A program made the position numbers and the translations under genes. The notes under the pieces were generated by a model. The model was not told the origin of the DNA. It was given only the letters and a program-made list of their open reading frames with translations, and searched no databases. Shown here in pieces: positions 5,460 through 6,775 of a stretch of DNA of 6,775 bases. Position 1 is the first letter of the stretch. Every line of letters starts with the position of its first letter. This DNA comes from Chryseobacterium sp. UBA6632 (GTDB taxonomy: Bacteria; Bacteroidota; Bacteroidia; Flavobacteriales; Weeksellaceae), in assembly GCA_002455915.1 (NCBI GenBank), contig DKLU01000061.1, positions 835 through 7,609 of the forward strand, given 5' to 3'.

Positions 5460-5627
5460 ATGAAAAAATGGAGCTTATATAGTATGACCATATTATGTTT
5501 GTTAACATTAACAAGTTGTGAAGCAGTAGAGACAATCTTTAAAGCCGGAATGTGGTGGGGAATCATATTAGTAGTTGGCGTAATAGGCATCATTGCATGG
5601 CTATTTTCAAGGGGTAGGAACTCTTAA
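5460..5627 (+). CDS. Small lipoprotein-like membrane protein, 55 aa
   Basis: This short gene encodes 55 residues starting MKKWSLYSMT. The N-terminus is a lipoprotein signal peptide: two Lys, a hydrophobic core, and the lipobox LTSC ending at Cys20. Only about ten residues (CEAVETIFKAG) separate it from a second hydrophobic stretch (about 31-50, WWGIILVVGV and following), and the protein ends SRGRNS. After cleavage at Cys20 the mature product would be a ~36-aa lipid-anchored peptide with a membrane helix. It fits exactly between its neighbours, 28 bp after the DUF6526 stop and 9 bp before the topoisomerase start. From memory, similar short Bacteroidota proteins exist and are sometimes mislabelled phosphatidate cytidylyltransferase; this is far too short for that enzyme. 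The function is unknown. Confidence 0.8.
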   Translation: MKKWSLYSMTILCLLTLTSCEAVETIFKAGMWWGIILVVGVIGIIAWLFSRGRNS

Positions 5628-5636
5628 CCAAATCTT

Positions 5637-6740
5637 ATGGAAAATTCAGACTTAGACCTCATCACGCATCTGAAACCTTCTAAGATTGTCAAAATTATGA
5701 AAGATCCGGTAGCATCTGCAAAGGCGGTACATCTTATTTATACCACCGATGCAGAGACAGCCGGTATCACCCGAAAGAAAACCGGAAAAAAGTACTCTTA
5801 CTACAGAGACGGTGAAAAAATCAAAAACAAAGAAGAAATTACACGCATCAACAAACTGGTAATACCGCCGGCTTGGGAAAATGTGTGGATCTGCGCTTTG
5901 GATAACGGGCATCTTCAGGCAACAGGTTTTGATGTTAAACACAGAAAACAATATCGCTATCACCCGCTTTGGAGTGCCTTGCGAAATCACACGAAATTTT
6001 ACCGAATGCTTCAGTTTGGCTATGCTTTGCCTGAAATTCGGCTTCAGGTGGAGAAAGATTTAGCTTTAAGAACATTCGAAAAGAGAAAAATTCTTGCATT
6101 GATCGTTAGTTTAATGCAACGAACCAATATCCGAATCGGAAATAATGCGTACGAAAAATTATACGGTTCTTTTGGTTTAACCACTTTAAAAGATAAACAC
6201 GTTCAGATAAAAGGACAAAAAATTACTTTTCATTTTAAGGGAAAAAAAGGAGTCATGCACGATATCGATCTTAAGAGTAAACGACTTTCAAGATTAATTC
6301 AAAAATGTAAAGATATTCCCGGAAAAGAGCTTTTTCAGTTTATTGATGAAGAAGGAAACCGTCATTCTGTAGATTCTGGAATGGTGAATGATTATATTAA
6401 AGAAATCAGCGGTGAAGATTTTACGGCAAAGGATTTCAGAACATGGTCGGGAACTGTAAGTGCATTAATTGCTTTTAAAGAAATTGGCTACGCCGAAACG
6501 CATACAGAATACAAGAAAAAGGTAAAAGAAGCTTTAGACATTGTCGCAGGACATCTCGGAAATACGAGTGCCGTTTGCCGAAAATATTACGTACATCCTT
6601 TAGTTATCAATCTCTACGAAAATAATTCCATTAAAAAATATCTTGATGAATTAGAGCAAATTGAGGAAAATGACGGAAAAGCAGATCTTACACAAGAGGA
6701 AAAACTTGTGCTGAAGATCTTGGAGAATGAAAAGATGTAG
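5637..6740 (+). CDS. DNA topoisomerase IB (poxvirus/bacterial type)
   Basis: This enzyme relaxes supercoiled DNA by nicking one strand and forming a 3'-phosphotyrosyl bond, without ATP. The 367-aa protein has an N-terminal DNA-binding domain (about 30-115) and a tyrosine-recombinase-like catalytic domain (about 120-335). Catalytic residues read by eye are R166 (NIRIGN), K203 (FKGKKG), R268 (KDFRTW), N309 (LGNTSAVCRK) and nucleophile Y318 (KYYVHP). Their spacing is the same as in the Deinococcus radiodurans enzyme as I recall it, which also has Asn where vaccinia and human enzymes have His. A Lys/Glu-rich tail of about 35 residues follows. It is the third gene of the DUF6526/lipoprotein operon. 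Bacterial copies are usually accessory to TopA and gyrase. No damage to the gene is seen. Confidence 0.96.
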   Translation: MENSDLDLITHLKPSKIVKIMKDPVASAKAVHLIYTTDAETAGITRKKTGKKYSYYRDGEKIKNKEEITRINKLVIPPAWENVWICALDNGHLQATGFDVKHRKQYRYHPLWSALRNHTKFYRMLQFGYALPEIRLQVEKDLALRTFEKRKILALIVSLMQRTNIRIGNNAYEKLYGSFGLTTLKDKHVQIKGQKITFHFKGKKGVMHDIDLKSKRLSRLIQKCKDIPGKELFQFIDEEGNRHSVDSGMVNDYIKEISGEDFTAKDFRTWSGTVSALIAFKEIGYAETHTEYKKKVKEALDIVAGHLGNTSAVCRKYYVHPLVINLYENNSIKKYLDELEQIEENDGKADLTQEEKLVLKILENEKM

Positions 6741-6755
6741 GGGCTTTTATGTTTG

Positions 6756-6775
6756 AGAGTTTTAGAGTTTTAGAG
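6756..6775 (+). repeat. Short tandem repeat AGAGTTTT, cut by the window end
   Basis: Two and a half exact copies of the 8-bp unit AGAGTTTT start 16 bp after the topoisomerase stop and reach the window end, so the true length is unknown. No terminator hairpin is visible before it. It may be slippage-prone intergenic DNA. Confidence 0.6.

Noticed and set aside
5393..5593. Minus-strand open frame of 66 codons
   Set aside because: It lies opposite the end of DUF6526 and the 55-aa lipoprotein-like gene, which has a clear signal peptide, lipobox and operon spacing. The antisense frame has no such support.
6552..6554. H306 of topoisomerase IB as the catalytic histidine
   Set aside because: Aligning by distance to the nucleophile Y318 puts N309, not H306, at the catalytic His position. 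Asn there is known for bacterial enzymes, so this is not a defect.
1..6775. CRISPR array, tRNA, rRNA, insertion-sequence transposase, phage genes
   Set aside because: No regularly spaced repeats with unique spacers, no cloverleaf or rRNA-like stretch, and no transposase or integrase motifs were seen on either strand.

Overview
The window is AT-rich DNA from a member of the Bacteroidota, most likely the Flavobacteriia and probably a Chryseobacterium-like Weeksellaceae. This rests on protein flavour (a DUF6526 protein, a very short LTSC lipoprotein, a Crp-like regulator lacking the cAMP-binding signature), A-rich starts without Shine-Dalgarno sequences, TAnnTTTG-type -7 boxes, and intergenic repeats of a kind I recall from Flavobacteriia. 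Genus assignment is inference.

Left part (1-2440, minus strand): a three-gene redox/stress cassette read from right to left. It holds a Crp/Fnr-family regulator (1748-2314), a saccharopine-dehydrogenase-like NAD(P)-binding protein (668-1693) and a flavodoxin-fold NAD(P)H oxidoreductase (93-671). The last two overlap by ATGA. Two nearly identical ~58-bp direct repeats (1-58 and 2379-2437) flank the cassette. Each carries part or all of a minus-strand intrinsic terminator. The right-hand copy also looks like a short stand-alone transcription unit, with a -7 box at 2454-2461 and a terminator at 2363-2392.

Middle (2533-4400, minus strand): a strong intrinsic terminator (2533-2569) follows a complete M24B Xaa-Pro aminopeptidase of the long cytosolic type (2631-4400) with all metal ligands present.

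Intergenic 4401-4993: no convincing gene. It contains a cluster of structured repeats: one compound hairpin element (4536-4607), then two inverted copies of a second element (4647-4701 and 4730-4789). Just before the next gene is a good sigma-54-like -24/-12 sequence.

Right part (4994-6740, plus strand): a tight operon of a DUF6526 membrane protein, a 55-aa lipoprotein-like membrane peptide (5460-5627), and a poxvirus-type DNA topoisomerase IB (5637-6740). The topoisomerase catalytic residues are intact, with Asn at the usual His position. The window ends in a short AGAGTTTT tandem repeat.

No mobile-element ORF, CRISPR array, tRNA or rRNA was seen. The best candidates for something undescribed are the duplicated terminator/small-RNA element around the cassette, the inverted repeat pair with variable but pairing internal stems, and the possible sigma-54 control of a topoisomerase IB operon.
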